Assembly (NCBI GenBank): GCA_963789885.1
Contig: CAWBNB010000013.1
Location: forward strand, 62,001 to 126,000
Length of the DNA: 64,000 nt
From: DATEDA01 sp963789885
GTDB taxonomy: Bacteria > Pseudomonadota > Gammaproteobacteria > Burkholderiales > SG8-39
Direction: 5' to 3'
Position 1 is the first letter of the stretch. Every line of letters begins with the position of its first letter. The translations under genes and the position numbers were made by a program. This document shows positions 23,987 to 32,159 of the stretch, piece after piece. The notes beneath the pieces were generated by a model. The model did no database searches, was not told the DNA's origin, and was given only the letters and a program-made list of their open reading frames with translations.

Positions 23987-24553
23987 ATGATGATCACCCG
24001 CCACACCGACGTCCGGACCGCGCAGGCGACGCTCCGCTCGGTCTACGCGCTCGCGCCACAGGCGGCGCGGATCGCGAACCACGCGACCACCGTCGACCGC
24101 GACCCGGCCGACCCGTTCCGCGCCACCGTGTTCGTCGGCTCCGGCGACGCCGACGTCGTTCCGGTCGCCGCCGACCGCGCGGTCGGCGGGCCGAACGGCG
24201 CGCCGTCCGCCGGCGACCTCTTCTGCGCTGCACTCGCCGCGTCCCAGGACGCGGCGATCCGCGTCGCCGCGAACCTCGCCGGGATCCGGCTCGCCGCGCT
24301 TAGCGTCGACGTTCGCGCTTGGGTGGACGTGCGCGGCACGATGGGGATCGACGCCGACGCGCCGGTCGGCTTCCAGACGATGGAATGCACGATCCGGCTC
24401 CAGGCCGCGCCGGGCACCGACGCCGAAGCGGTGCGGCGGATGCTGATCGAGGCAGAAGGACGTTCGGTGGTGCTTGCGACCCTGCGTCGCGCCCTCCCCG
24501 TCCATATCCGCATCGAGCAGCCGGCGGCCGCGCCCGCGGCGCTCGCGGCCTGA
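23987..24553 (+). CDS. OsmC-fold protein lacking the catalytic cysteines
   Basis: A 188-residue protein. The layout (beta-hairpin, GGPNGAPSAGDLFCAALAAS helix, central strand, C-terminal EAEGRSVVLATLRRALPVHI) matches the OsmC/Ohr fold. In peroxide-reducing members a cysteine occupies the position of Ser86 and another the position around Arg159; both are absent here. A different cysteine, Cys80, sits one helical turn and a half earlier. So peroxidase activity is unlikely by the standard mechanism and a binding role is more plausible. The start at 23987 follows a GGAGG; a second in-frame ATG follows directly. It is third in the cluster. Confidence 0.7.
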   Translation: MMITRHTDVRTAQATLRSVYALAPQAARIANHATTVDRDPADPFRATVFVGSGDADVVPVAADRAVGGPNGAPSAGDLFCAALAASQDAAIRVAANLAGIRLAALSVDVRAWVDVRGTMGIDADAPVGFQTMECTIRLQAAPGTDAEAVRRMLIEAEGRSVVLATLRRALPVHIRIEQPAAAPAALAA

Positions 24554-24591
24554 CGCCCGCCACGAACGCCCGTCCAGAGGAGAGCCGCGAA

Positions 24592-24825
24592 ATGGGAACC
24601 CGCAATGCCAACGTACTGATGCACCTCGCCGGCCCGATCGTCGGCGCCGAAATCCGCGAAATCGTGCGCGACCTCGCCCGCGTCGCCGGCGTCGCCCGCG
24701 TCCGGCCGGGCGCGAAGCTGCCGAAACTGCTGCTCGTCGATTACGACCCGGCGGTCGTCGCCGCGCAATCGCTCGTCGCGCACGTCCGCCGCCGCTGGAC
24801 CGCAACGCAGCTCGTCGGAATGTGA
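24592..24825 (+). CDS. HMA-like ferredoxin-fold protein without a CxxC motif
   Basis: A 77-residue protein with the beta-alpha-beta-beta-alpha-beta pattern of heavy-metal-associated domains: VLMHLAGPIVGAEIREIVRD, a strand with VARVRPG, LLLVDYDPAVVAAQSLVAHV and a final strand. The metal-binding CxxC of true HMA proteins is missing, so it probably binds something other than soft metals. A GAGGAG ribosome binding site precedes the ATG at 24592. Spacing to both neighbours is 37-38 bases, consistent with one operon. Confidence 0.65.
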   Translation: MGTRNANVLMHLAGPIVGAEIREIVRDLARVAGVARVRPGAKLPKLLLVDYDPAVVAAQSLVAHVRRRWTATQLVGM

Positions 24826-24862
24826 ACCCCGTCAACCAGCCCCTGAGGAGGAATGCAACGCC

Positions 24863-25786
24863 ATGCTGATGCCCACCGATACCGCTCGCTACGCGAAGTG
24901 CATCGAGAACTCGAAGCGCATGCGCTTCGACATCGACCGCGACGTGATCCGCGGCCGCAAGTTCGACTTCACGAAGAAGTTCCTGCCCGACGGCCTGTCG
25001 AAGGTCGACCGGCTCGTGTTCCTGAGCGCGGCCGAGCAGCGGCTGCTCAGCCAGATCCAGGGCCGCACCTACGCGAACATCTTCGGGCTCGTCGAGCGCT
25101 TCATCGCCGCCAAGGTGCTCGAGATCAGCCGCGAGCACTGGCTCGGCGACCAGACCGCGCTCGAGGCGCTGGTGCGCTTCACCGACGAGGAGATCAAGCA
25201 CCAGGAGATGTTCCGCCGCATCGAGGAGATGGTGGCCGAGGGCATGCCGGCCGGCTACACGTTCCAGCCGGACCCGAACGCGGTCGCCTCGGTCGTGCTC
25301 GGCAAGTCGACCTGGGCGGTGCTCGGGCTGACCTGCTTCATCGAGCTCTTCGTGCTCGCGCACTACCGCGAGAGCATCGACCGCGACCACAACCTGTCGG
25401 AACTGTGGAAGGACGTGTTCCTCCACCACTGGCGCGAGGAGTCCCAGCACGCGATCCTCGACGAGCTCGAGTGGGTGCGCGAGGACGCGAAGCTCACGCC
25501 CGCGTCGCGCGACCAGGCGGTGAACGAACTGATCGAGCTCGTGGCCGCGGTCGACGGGATCCTGCAGGTGCAGGCCGAGGCGGACGCCGATTACTTCGTG
25601 CAGATCGCCGGGCGGGCGTTCTCGTTCGGCGAAGCGGCCGAGATCCGGGCCGGCATCCTCGCCGCTTACCGCTGGCAGTACATCGTCTCGGGCGTGCAGG
25701 GACGGTTCAGCGACGTCCTCGGCCGCATGATCGACGCGGCGCAGGGCGAGCGCATCGGCGCCGCGCTCGCGCCGCTCATGCAGTAG
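24863..25786 (+). CDS. Ferritin-like diiron protein, possible oxygenase
   Basis: A 307-residue helical protein with a complete carboxylate-bridged diiron ligand set: Glu78 (LVERF), Glu110 with His113 (EIKH), Glu161 (IELFV) and Glu193 with His196 (ESQH). This E...ExxH...E...ExxH order is that of ferritin-like oxygenases and resembles AurF-type N-oxygenases in the DEEIKHQEMF helix; I cannot confirm the subfamily. It should use O2 at the diiron centre on an unknown substrate. The ATG at 24863 follows AGGAGG. It is the main enzyme of the cluster from 23569. Confidence 0.75.
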   Translation: MLMPTDTARYAKCIENSKRMRFDIDRDVIRGRKFDFTKKFLPDGLSKVDRLVFLSAAEQRLLSQIQGRTYANIFGLVERFIAAKVLEISREHWLGDQTALEALVRFTDEEIKHQEMFRRIEEMVAEGMPAGYTFQPDPNAVASVVLGKSTWAVLGLTCFIELFVLAHYRESIDRDHNLSELWKDVFLHHWREESQHAILDELEWVREDAKLTPASRDQAVNELIELVAAVDGILQVQAEADADYFVQIAGRAFSFGEAAEIRAGILAAYRWQYIVSGVQGRFSDVLGRMIDAAQGERIGAALAPLMQ

Positions 25787-25803
25787 TAGCGGGGTCCGCC
25801 GTC

Positions 25804-26214
25804 GTGGCCCGGTTGCCCGATGTCGCCTGGTGGTACTGGGCCGCGACGGTACTCGCTCTCGCCGCCGAGACGGCCTGGCCCGCTGCCGGCTTCGCGGCCG
25901 TCGGTCTGGGCGTCGTCCAGTTCGTCCACTTCTACGCGCGCGCCGGGAGGATCGGCGCGCCTGCGGTGCAGGTGCGGATGGCGTTCCTGGGCCTCCTGCT
26001 CGCGGGGCTGTGGCCGCCGCTCGTGCCGATTCATTGGCTGCTGCTCGCCGGGACGATGGCGAGGGTCGCCTTCGAGTACTGCCCGCTCGCCCGGACGCTG
26101 GCGCTCATGCCCTGGAACCGGACGCAGCCGCTCACCCTGCAGCTCGTCCGGCGGGCGTATCTGACGCCCCCGGTTCAGGGCAGCATCCTCGCGGCGCTGT
26201 CGCAGCCAGGCTGA
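25804..26214 (+). CDS. Four-helix membrane protein, function unknown
   Basis: A 136-residue protein with about four hydrophobic helices (DVAWWYWAATVLALAAE, a helix before HFYARAGR, LGLLLAGLWPPLVP, LLLAGTMARVAF) and a polar C-terminus with CPLARTLALMPWN. The GTG at 25804, 17 bases after the diiron gene stop, is the first usable start. The C-terminus is followed two bases later by the acetyltransferase ATG. It may deliver electrons or hold the diiron protein at the membrane; that is speculation. Confidence 0.65.
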   Translation: MARLPDVAWWYWAATVLALAAETAWPAAGFAAVGLGVVQFVHFYARAGRIGAPAVQVRMAFLGLLLAGLWPPLVPIHWLLLAGTMARVAFEYCPLARTLALMPWNRTQPLTLQLVRRAYLTPPVQGSILAALSQPG

Positions 26215-26216
26215 CC

Positions 26217-26771
26217 ATGGCGCCCTTTTTCCTCCCGTCGACCATCACGGCGCACGACGGCCGCCGCGCGACGATCCGCCAGGTGCGCACCACTGATGCG
26301 CCGCTCGTGCAGCAGTTCGTGCGCGCGCTATCGCCGCAGTCCCGCCGGAGGCGGTTCTTCGGCCCGGTGCGCGAGCTCTCGCCCGCGCAGCTCGAGCGGA
26401 TGACGCGGTTCGACGGGTCGACCGGACTCAGTCTCGCCGCGGTCACCTGCGAGGACGTCCCGTGCATCGTCGGCATCGCCCAGCACGCGGTCTGCGATCC
26501 GCCGTTCGCGGAGCTCGCCGTCGTCGTCGCCGACGGCTGGCAGCGGCAGGGGCTCGGCGAGCGGCTCCTCCGCATGCTGCTTTCGTACGCGGCGTGGACC
26601 GGGATCGTGGCGATGCATGGCCTCGTCGCGGCCGCAAACCAGCCGATGCTCGCGCTCGCCTCGAAGCTCGGGTTCGCGTTCGAGGCGGACATCGATCCCG
26701 ACCTCGTCCGGATCGAGAAGCCGCTCGGCCGCCTGCGCGGCCTCGCCGGCTGGGACAGGAGATCGGAGTGA
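26217..26771 (+). CDS. GNAT family N-acetyltransferase
   Basis: A 184-residue protein with the GNAT core: RQVRTTDAPLVQQFV at strand 1-helix 1, the ELAVVVADGWQRQGLGERLL acetyl-CoA pyrophosphate loop (QRQGLG), and the late LVAAANQPMLALASKLGF helix. It resembles the stand-alone acetyltransferase module related to Pat-type protein acetylases. The substrate is unknown. Its stop overlaps the MFS start (GTGA). Confidence 0.85.
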   Translation: MAPFFLPSTITAHDGRRATIRQVRTTDAPLVQQFVRALSPQSRRRRFFGPVRELSPAQLERMTRFDGSTGLSLAAVTCEDVPCIVGIAQHAVCDPPFAELAVVVADGWQRQGLGERLLRMLLSYAAWTGIVAMHGLVAAANQPMLALASKLGFAFEADIDPDLVRIEKPLGRLRGLAGWDRRSE

Positions 26772-27964
26772 AACGCTGGCGCTCCCCGGCCGTGATGCTC
26801 GCCGCCGCCGCGACCGTGCTCTCGATCGCCCTCGGCATCCGTCACGGGTTCGGCCTCTTTCTCCAGCCGATGAGCGTCGACTTCGGCTGGGGACGCGAGG
26901 TCTTCGCGCTCGCGATCGCAGTGCAAAACATCGTCTGGGGTGCCGCGCAGCCGGTCACCGGCATGCTCGCCGACCGGTTCGGCGCGGCGAAGACGATGAT
27001 CGCCGGGACCGCGCTCTACGTCGCGGGCCTCGTGCTGATGTCGATGTCCGCGACGCCCGGCGCGCTGTACCTGAGCGTGGGCGTGCTGCTCGGGCTGGGA
27101 CTGAGCGGGACGACCTTCGCGGTCGTCCTCGGAGCGGTGAGCCGCGCCGTGCCGCCGGAGCGCCGCAGCCGCGCGATGGGCATCGCGACCGCGATCGGCT
27201 CGTTCGGCCAGTTCGTGATGCTGCCGGGGAGCCTCACGCTGATCGGCTGGCTCGGCTGGTCGGCCGCGTTGATCGTGCTCGCAGGCATCGCGGCATCGAT
27301 GGCGGCGCTCTCCGCCGCCCTCCCCTGGCGGGAGCACGCCCCGGGCGCGCACGTGGGGATGCGTTCGGGCGAGGCGCTCCGCGAAGCGGTCGGGCACAAC
27401 GGCTTCCGGCTCCTCGCCTTCGGGTTCTTCGTCTGCGGATTCCAGGTCGTGTTCATCATCACGCACCTGCCGGCGTTCCTCGTCGACCGCGGGCTTTCGC
27501 TCTCGGTCGGCACTACCACACTCGCGCTCATCGGCCTGGCAAACGTCGCCGGGGCCTACCTGGCAGGCGTCTGGGGCGCGCGGTTCCGGAAGCCCGCGCT
27601 GCTCGCGGCGATTTACGCGGGACGCGCGGTCGTCATCGCAGCGTTCGTCTTCCTGCCGATCACCGAAGTGTCGGCGTACGTGTTCGGCATCGTGATCGGG
27701 CTGCTGTGGATGAGCACCGTCCCGCTGACCAACGGCACCGTGGCCGCGGTCTTCGGCGTCCGGAACATGGCGATGCTGAGCGGCGTCGTGTTCTTCGTGC
27801 ACCAGGTCGGCGGGTTTCTCGGCGGGTGGCTCGGCGGCTATCTCTACGACCGCGCCGGGAGCTACGACAGCGTGTGGGCGATGGCGATCGGTTTGAGCGT
27901 GCTCGCCGCGGCGGTGAACATGCCGATCCGCGAGCAGCCGGTGCCGCGTCTCCGGCCCGCATGA
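26768..27964 (+). CDS. MFS transporter
   Basis: A 398-residue, 12-helix major facilitator. Motif A appears as GMLADRFGAAKTM after helix 2, and RHGFGLFLQPMSVDFGWGRE in the first loop is typical of the oxalate/formate-antiporter-like group common in betaproteobacteria. The GTG at 26768 overlaps the previous stop by four bases. The C-terminal half is similar to the MFS fragment at 36645, so the two are paralogues. The substrate is unknown; it could export or import the product of the cluster. Confidence 0.85.
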   Translation: MKRWRSPAVMLAAAATVLSIALGIRHGFGLFLQPMSVDFGWGREVFALAIAVQNIVWGAAQPVTGMLADRFGAAKTMIAGTALYVAGLVLMSMSATPGALYLSVGVLLGLGLSGTTFAVVLGAVSRAVPPERRSRAMGIATAIGSFGQFVMLPGSLTLIGWLGWSAALIVLAGIAASMAALSAALPWREHAPGAHVGMRSGEALREAVGHNGFRLLAFGFFVCGFQVVFIITHLPAFLVDRGLSLSVGTTTLALIGLANVAGAYLAGVWGARFRKPALLAAIYAGRAVVIAAFVFLPITEVSAYVFGIVIGLLWMSTVPLTNGTVAAVFGVRNMAMLSGVVFFVHQVGGFLGGWLGGYLYDRAGSYDSVWAMAIGLSVLAAAVNMPIREQPVPRLRPA

Positions 27965-28092
27965 GCGCACGCCGGTTTGCCGCGCTCGCGCTAGGGGCGG
28001 CGCTCGCGGCGGTTGCCGCGGTCGCGTGGCTCGGCTACCGGCGACCCGACTTCGTGCTCTGGCTCGGCAACTCGCTCTTCCTCTGCACCTAG
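27961..28092 (+). CDS. 43-residue membrane peptide coupled to the MFS gene
   Basis: The ATG overlaps the MFS stop (ATGA). The peptide has a basic start (MSARR), one helix (FAALALGAALAAVAAVAWLGY), and a tail RRPDFVLWLGNSLFLCT ending with a cysteine near the C-terminus. Its stop overlaps the stop of the convergent DMT gene within a shared CTAG. The coupled start and the clean helix argue for a real gene, maybe a small transporter subunit. Confidence 0.5.
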   Translation: MSARRFAALALGAALAAVAAVAWLGYRRPDFVLWLGNSLFLCT

Positions 28093-28994
28093 CGCGGCGC
28101 CGACCGCCCAGGCAGGTTCACGAGCACGATTCCGCCCGCGACCGCGAGCGCGGCGCCGATGAACGCCGGCGTGAGCGGCTCGGCGAGGAGCGCCGCGCCG
28201 AACGCGACCCCGAAGAGCGGCGACATGAAGGTGAACGTCGCGAGGCGCGCGGCGAAGTACTTCGTCAGCAGCCAGAACCACGCGAGATAGCTCGCGAACG
28301 CGACGATCACCCCCTGGAAGGCGAGGCTCGCGATCGCAAGCGGCGTCACGCGCACGATGCCCGGTTCGCCGAGCGCCAGCGAGACGAGGGGCAGGACGAG
28401 TGCCGACACGCCGAGCTGGTAGAAGAGCGTTTTGGTCGCCGGCGTGTAGGCGAGCTTCGTGGCGCGCATCACGACGATCGTCGCGGCCCACAGCACCGCG
28501 GCGGCCACGCCATAAAGATCGCCGCGGAGCGTGCCGCTCCCGTCCGACGAGAATCCCTCGGCGAACGCCGCGACGATCCCGCCGAACGCGAGGAGCACGC
28601 CCACCCACTGGCGCGCGCGCAGCCGCTCGCTCGGGACGAACGCCGGCAGCAGGAGCGCGGTGATGCAGGGCGTGAGATAGATGAAGACCACCATCCGCGA
28701 CGCCGTGGTATAGGCGAGCCCGGCATAGATGAACACGAACTCGCCGGCGAACATCGCGCCTGCGACGAGACCGGGCACGAGCGTGCCGTCGCGGCCGAAC
28801 AGCGGGATCCTCCGCCATCGCGCCCAGAAGTAGAGCAGCGCGGTCGCGACGATCGACCGGATCGCCGCCTGCATCACCAGCGAGACGTCGGGCGCCGCGA
28901 CCCTGATCGTGACCTGCTGGAAACCCCACACCACGCAGAGGAGCGTCATCAGGCCGAACGCGGTCGCGTCCAGCGGCTTGCGGTCGGCGGGCAT
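28089..28994 (-). CDS. DMT family (EamA-type) transporter
   Basis: A 301-residue protein with ten hydrophobic helices in two EamA repeats; LTLLCVVWGFQQVTIRVA-like first helix and SPLFGVAFGAALLAEPLTPAFIGAAL in the second repeat are typical. The start at 28994 (MPADRKPLD) is chosen because the first helix begins about 12 residues later; upstream in-frame starts only add a polar stretch. The substrate, probably a metabolite or amino acid for efflux, is not predictable. Confidence 0.85.
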   Translation of the reverse strand: MPADRKPLDATAFGLMTLLCVVWGFQQVTIRVAAPDVSLVMQAAIRSIVATALLYFWARWRRIPLFGRDGTLVPGLVAGAMFAGEFVFIYAGLAYTTASRMVVFIYLTPCITALLLPAFVPSERLRARQWVGVLLAFGGIVAAFAEGFSSDGSGTLRGDLYGVAAAVLWAATIVVMRATKLAYTPATKTLFYQLGVSALVLPLVSLALGEPGIVRVTPLAIASLAFQGVIVAFASYLAWFWLLTKYFAARLATFTFMSPLFGVAFGAALLAEPLTPAFIGAALAVAGGIVLVNLPGRSAPR

Positions 28995-29055
28995 CGCGGG
29001 GGCGTTGTTCTTATAGGGGCGCGAGCTTAACGCACCGGCATCGGATAATCGCGGC

Positions 29056-29643
29056 ATGCCCACGCGAGTTGTGACGCTCGTCCGCACCGGCAAGCGCGCC
29101 GCGCGCTCGGTCGCACGTCTCCCGGCGCTCTACCGGGTCGCGCGCGAGATCGCTCCGGACGGCTTCACGGCCGAGCAGACGACCGAGCTCGCTGCGGTTC
29201 GCGCTCGGATCCCGTTCGCCCTTGCGCGCCGGTTGCGCGCGGAGGTCGCACAGGCACTGCGACTGCGGGCGCGCGTCCTGCCGCTCCGCCTCCTCACCGT
29301 GCAGGCCTGCGGCCCGGTGAGCCTGCACGACGACAAGCTCCGCTACCCGGGCGTCTACTTCGTGATCGTCGTGGCCCACGCGGGCCGGCTCGGCATCGTC
29401 GATCACCGCGGCCGCGCGGTCCGCCACGAAACGGGCGAGATCCTGCTGCTCGACCCCTATCGCCGGCATGCGCTCGTTCCCGCCGGGCGCACCGCCGGCG
29501 AGCATCCTTACGAGCGCACGCACAGTGCGGTGCACGCCGCGGACGAGCAGTTCCTCTTTCTCTGCTTCGACGTGAAGCGCCGGTTCGCGCGCACGCGGTT
29601 CCGCTCTGGCTCGGGTCCGAGTTATTCCGGATTGCGGTATTGA
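29056..29643 (+). CDS. Hypothetical protein with a cupin-like segment
   Basis: A 195-residue basic protein. The N-terminal half is helical and Arg-rich; residues 85-150 form beta strands with LRYPGVYFVIVVAHAG and GEILLLDPYRRHALVPAG, reminiscent of a cupin or 2-oxoglutarate oxygenase barrel, though a full metal triad is not obvious. The C-terminus is basic. The start at 29056 is divergent from the DMT gene. I cannot name a family. Confidence 0.5.
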   Translation: MPTRVVTLVRTGKRAARSVARLPALYRVAREIAPDGFTAEQTTELAAVRARIPFALARRLRAEVAQALRLRARVLPLRLLTVQACGPVSLHDDKLRYPGVYFVIVVAHAGRLGIVDHRGRAVRHETGEILLLDPYRRHALVPAGRTAGEHPYERTHSAVHAADEQFLFLCFDVKRRFARTRFRSGSGPSYSGLRY

Positions 29644-29653
29644 CTTGCGTCTA

Positions 29654-29683
29654 TTGACATCAGAGCGCGGCCCGGCGTAGCGT
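29654..29683 (+). promoter_or_regulatory. Candidate sigma-70 promoter for the TctC gene
   Basis: TTGACA (29654-29659), an 18-base spacer and TAGCGT (29678-29683) lie 47 bases before the receptor start. The -35 box is perfect but the -10 box matches only three of six positions. Confidence 0.35.
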
Positions 29684-29729
29684 TTGCTTTCGGGAACTCG
29701 CGTCCGCCGTCTCTCCGAGGGAGGAGTCC

Positions 29730-30701
29730 ATGTCGAACAGGTTCGCGCGGCTCGCCGCCGCGTTCGTCGCAGCCGCTTTCGCATCCGTCGCATCCGCCCA
29801 GCAATGGCCGACGAAGCCGGTTCGGGTCGTCGTCACCTTCGCGCCCGGCGGCTCGAGCGACATCGTGGCGCGCGCGCTCGCGGTGCCGCTGCAGGCGAAG
29901 CTGGGGCAGCCGGTGATCGTCGACAACAAGCCGGGCGCGGGCGGCACGATCGCGGGCGCCGAGGTCGCGCGCGCCGCACCCGACGGCTACAACCTGCTGA
30001 TGTCGAACACCACGCCGATCTCGCTCACGCCGCTGATGATCACGCCCCCGCCCTACGATTCGCTCAAGAACTTCACCCACGTGAGCCTCGTCACGACCGT
30101 GCCGGACGTGATCATGGTGCACCCGTCGGTGCCGGCGAAGAACATGAAGGAGCTCGTCGCCTGGATCAAGGCGCAGGGCAAGCCGGTGAACTTCGGGTCG
30201 GGCGGTATCGGTTCGATCGGCCACATCCTGGGCGAGATGTGGAAAAAGGAAACCGGCCTGAACATCGAGCACGTCGGCTACAAGGGCAGCGCGCCGATGA
30301 TCACCGACCTGATGGGCGGGACGCTGAGCTTCTCGTTCGACACGCTCCCGCAGAACGTCCCGCACATCAAGTCCGGAAAGCTGCGCCCGATCGCCGTGAC
30401 CTCGCGCGCCCGCGCGGCGATCCTGCCCGAGGTGCCGACCGTCGTCGAGGAGGGCATGCCGTATCTCGTCGCCGAGAACTTCATAGGCGTGTCGGCACCG
30501 GCGGGGCTCCCCGAGCCGGTCGTGAAGCGCTTGCACGCCGCGATCCAGGAGTCGCTCGACGATCCGAACTTCGTCAAGCGGATGAACGATCTCGGCTATG
30601 CGATCCGCAAGATGTCGACCGCGGAGTTCCAGACCTTCGTGCAGGAGCAGGTCACCGGCTGGGCGCCGGCAGTCAAAGCCTCCGGCGCGAAGCTGAACTA
30701 A
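29730..30701 (+). CDS. Orphan tripartite tricarboxylate transporter receptor (TctC/Bug family)
   Basis: A 323-residue periplasmic binding protein. A Sec signal peptide ends at ASVASAQ; the mature protein starts with WPTKPVRVVVTFAPGGSSD, followed by the family's LGQPVIVDNKPGAGGTIAG and VHPSVPAKNMKEL. GGAGG precedes the ATG. The membrane subunits TctA and TctB are not in the window, which is normal for the expanded Bug families of betaproteobacteria. The ligand is probably a carboxylate and cannot be read from sequence. A second receptor lies at 52241. Confidence 0.93.
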   Translation: MSNRFARLAAAFVAAAFASVASAQQWPTKPVRVVVTFAPGGSSDIVARALAVPLQAKLGQPVIVDNKPGAGGTIAGAEVARAAPDGYNLLMSNTTPISLTPLMITPPPYDSLKNFTHVSLVTTVPDVIMVHPSVPAKNMKELVAWIKAQGKPVNFGSGGIGSIGHILGEMWKKETGLNIEHVGYKGSAPMITDLMGGTLSFSFDTLPQNVPHIKSGKLRPIAVTSRARAAILPEVPTVVEEGMPYLVAENFIGVSAPAGLPEPVVKRLHAAIQESLDDPNFVKRMNDLGYAIRKMSTAEFQTFVQEQVTGWAPAVKASGAKLN

Positions 30702-30724
30702 GTTCAGCCCCACCCATCGGGGCG

Positions 30725-30750
30725 ATCCCCTCCTCGCTCGAGGAGGGGAT
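30725..30750. terminator. Bidirectional hairpin between convergent genes
   Basis: ATCCCCTCCTC and its complement GAGGAGGGGAT form an 11-bp perfect stem with a four-base loop, 23 bases after the TctC stop and just after the end of the convergent PNPOx gene. No T-run follows on either side, so termination strength is uncertain. Confidence 0.5.
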
Positions 30751-30760
30751 GCCCTGCCGC

Positions 30761-31696
30761 CTACCGCGGCTTCTGCTCCGGCACCGTCGAGCGCGAGGTG
30801 ACCCGCGGCGCGCGGGCGATCCGCTCGCGCGGGTGCAGGAGCCGGGGCAGCCGCTCGGCGCGCGTGATCGTGCAGTTCATCCTGCCCTGCGGCGGGAACT
30901 CCTCGCGGTGCTGCACCAGTGCGTCCTCGCGCTGCGCGCGCTGGGCCGCATCGGTCGCGTACTCGCCACGTCCCAGCAGCACCGCGCCGTCGCCCGACGT
31001 CAGATCCGGCACGAGCAGCGCCATCGTTCCGGTTGCGCGCACGTTGCCCGCGCTCTTGAAGACGCCGTCGCCGACGAACTCGATCCAGTCGAGCCGCCTC
31101 CCGCCGGGATCGAACCGAAGGAACCCCGGCTTGCCGCCGCGATGCGCGACGTCGGGCATCCCGGCCGGGCTGACGCTGGCGAGGAACGACGTCTCCGCGC
31201 GCCCCACGACATCCGCGAGCCAGGGATCGTCGAGCGCGACCGGCTCGCGCACGGCCGGCCCCACCCGCAGCGCAGGCTCGAGCGAAACCGAGGGGGCCAT
31301 GTACTTCCGGCACAGCGTGAACGCTTCGGTGACCAGAAGCTCCGGTCCCGCCGCCCCGAGCCGGAGCGTCCCGTTCACCCGCGCGCGCCGCGCGAGCCCG
31401 AGACTGATCGCTAGCCCGCCGCAGGCTGTCGGCAGGGGCACCGCCACGGCGGCGGCCGCCGGCAGCCCGAGCCGCAGGTCCGGCGTCTCGACGATCTGGA
31501 CGAGCGGCGCGCTCCCGGACAGGACGGTGAAGCGGAGCTCGCCCCCGCCGTCAGGCGTCGCGAGCACGATGAGGTCCGCGCCACGCGCGAAGTCGGGGAC
31601 CGGCCCGACCCAGTCCGCGAGCTTCTGCGCGACCCGGGTCGTGCCGGCCTCTGCCTGCGCCGCGAGCTGGCCGGCGTGATAGGCGAGCGGTTTCAT
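30761..31696 (-). CDS. Pyridoxamine 5'-phosphate oxidase-family (split-barrel flavin) protein
   Basis: A 311-residue protein. The C-terminal half has a split-barrel FMN-binding pattern: ADVVGRAETSFLASVSPAG, DVAHRGGKPGFLRFD, and LDWIEFVGDGVFKSAGNVR, with the conserved arginine-rich tail. The N-terminal half is a separate domain not clearly recognised. It is the last gene of a three-gene minus-strand run with a VOC and a cupin protein. A redox or detoxification role is plausible. Confidence 0.75.
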   Translation of the reverse strand: MKPLAYHAGQLAAQAEAGTTRVAQKLADWVGPVPDFARGADLIVLATPDGGGELRFTVLSGSAPLVQIVETPDLRLGLPAAAAVAVPLPTACGGLAISLGLARRARVNGTLRLGAAGPELLVTEAFTLCRKYMAPSVSLEPALRVGPAVREPVALDDPWLADVVGRAETSFLASVSPAGMPDVAHRGGKPGFLRFDPGGRRLDWIEFVGDGVFKSAGNVRATGTMALLVPDLTSGDGAVLLGRGEYATDAAQRAQREDALVQHREEFPPQGRMNCTITRAERLPRLLHPRERIARAPRVTSRSTVPEQKPR

Positions 31697-31712
31697 CGCG
31701 GCGCTCCGCGCC

Positions 31713-32147
31713 CTAGCAGAGCCGCCCGGGGCGTGCCGCCGCGGCCGCGCCCGCACCGGGCTGCGCGCGATCGAGCTCCTCGTGCACGCACAGGATGTTG
31801 CCCTCGGTGTCGCTGAACCACGCCGCCTTGTCCGAGCCGACGATCGCGACGTGCTCGATCGTCTTGAATCCCGGGAAGTCGTAGTCGTGGAACTGGACGC
31901 CGCGCGCCTTGAGGTCGCGGATCTCGGCGACGATGTCGTCGACCCGGAAGCTCACCGCGGTGTGCTCGGCCTTGGTGCCTTCCGGCTTGGGAAAGAGCGC
32001 GAGTGTGGTGCCGTTGCAGCGGAGCAGGAACTTGCCGTCGGGCTGCAGGCCCGCCGGTGCGAGCCCGAGCTTCGACTCGTAGAACTCGCGCGCCCGGCCG
32101 AGATCCTTGACCGGCAGCATGGTGGTGATCGGTGCTTGCGTCAGCAT
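31713..32147 (-). CDS. VOC (glyoxalase/bleomycin resistance) family protein
   Basis: A 144-residue protein with two beta-alpha-beta-beta-beta units: ITTMLPVKDLGRAREFYESKLG and EHTAVSFRVDDIVAEIRDLKA, followed by WFSDTEGNILCVHE with a glutamate metal-ligand position. It may be a lyase, dioxygenase or binding protein. It sits 12 bases downstream of the cupin gene and 16 upstream of the PNPOx gene. Confidence 0.88.
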   Translation of the reverse strand: MLTQAPITTMLPVKDLGRAREFYESKLGLAPAGLQPDGKFLLRCNGTTLALFPKPEGTKAEHTAVSFRVDDIVAEIRDLKARGVQFHDYDFPGFKTIEHVAIVGSDKAAWFSDTEGNILCVHEELDRAQPGAGAAAAARPGRLC

Positions 32148-32159
32148 GGCGGCTCTCCT

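Noticed and set aside
29644..29729. Small RNA gene before the TctC receptor
   Set aside because: The gap holds a plausible promoter and ribosome binding site but no terminator or stable fold that would support a separate RNA.
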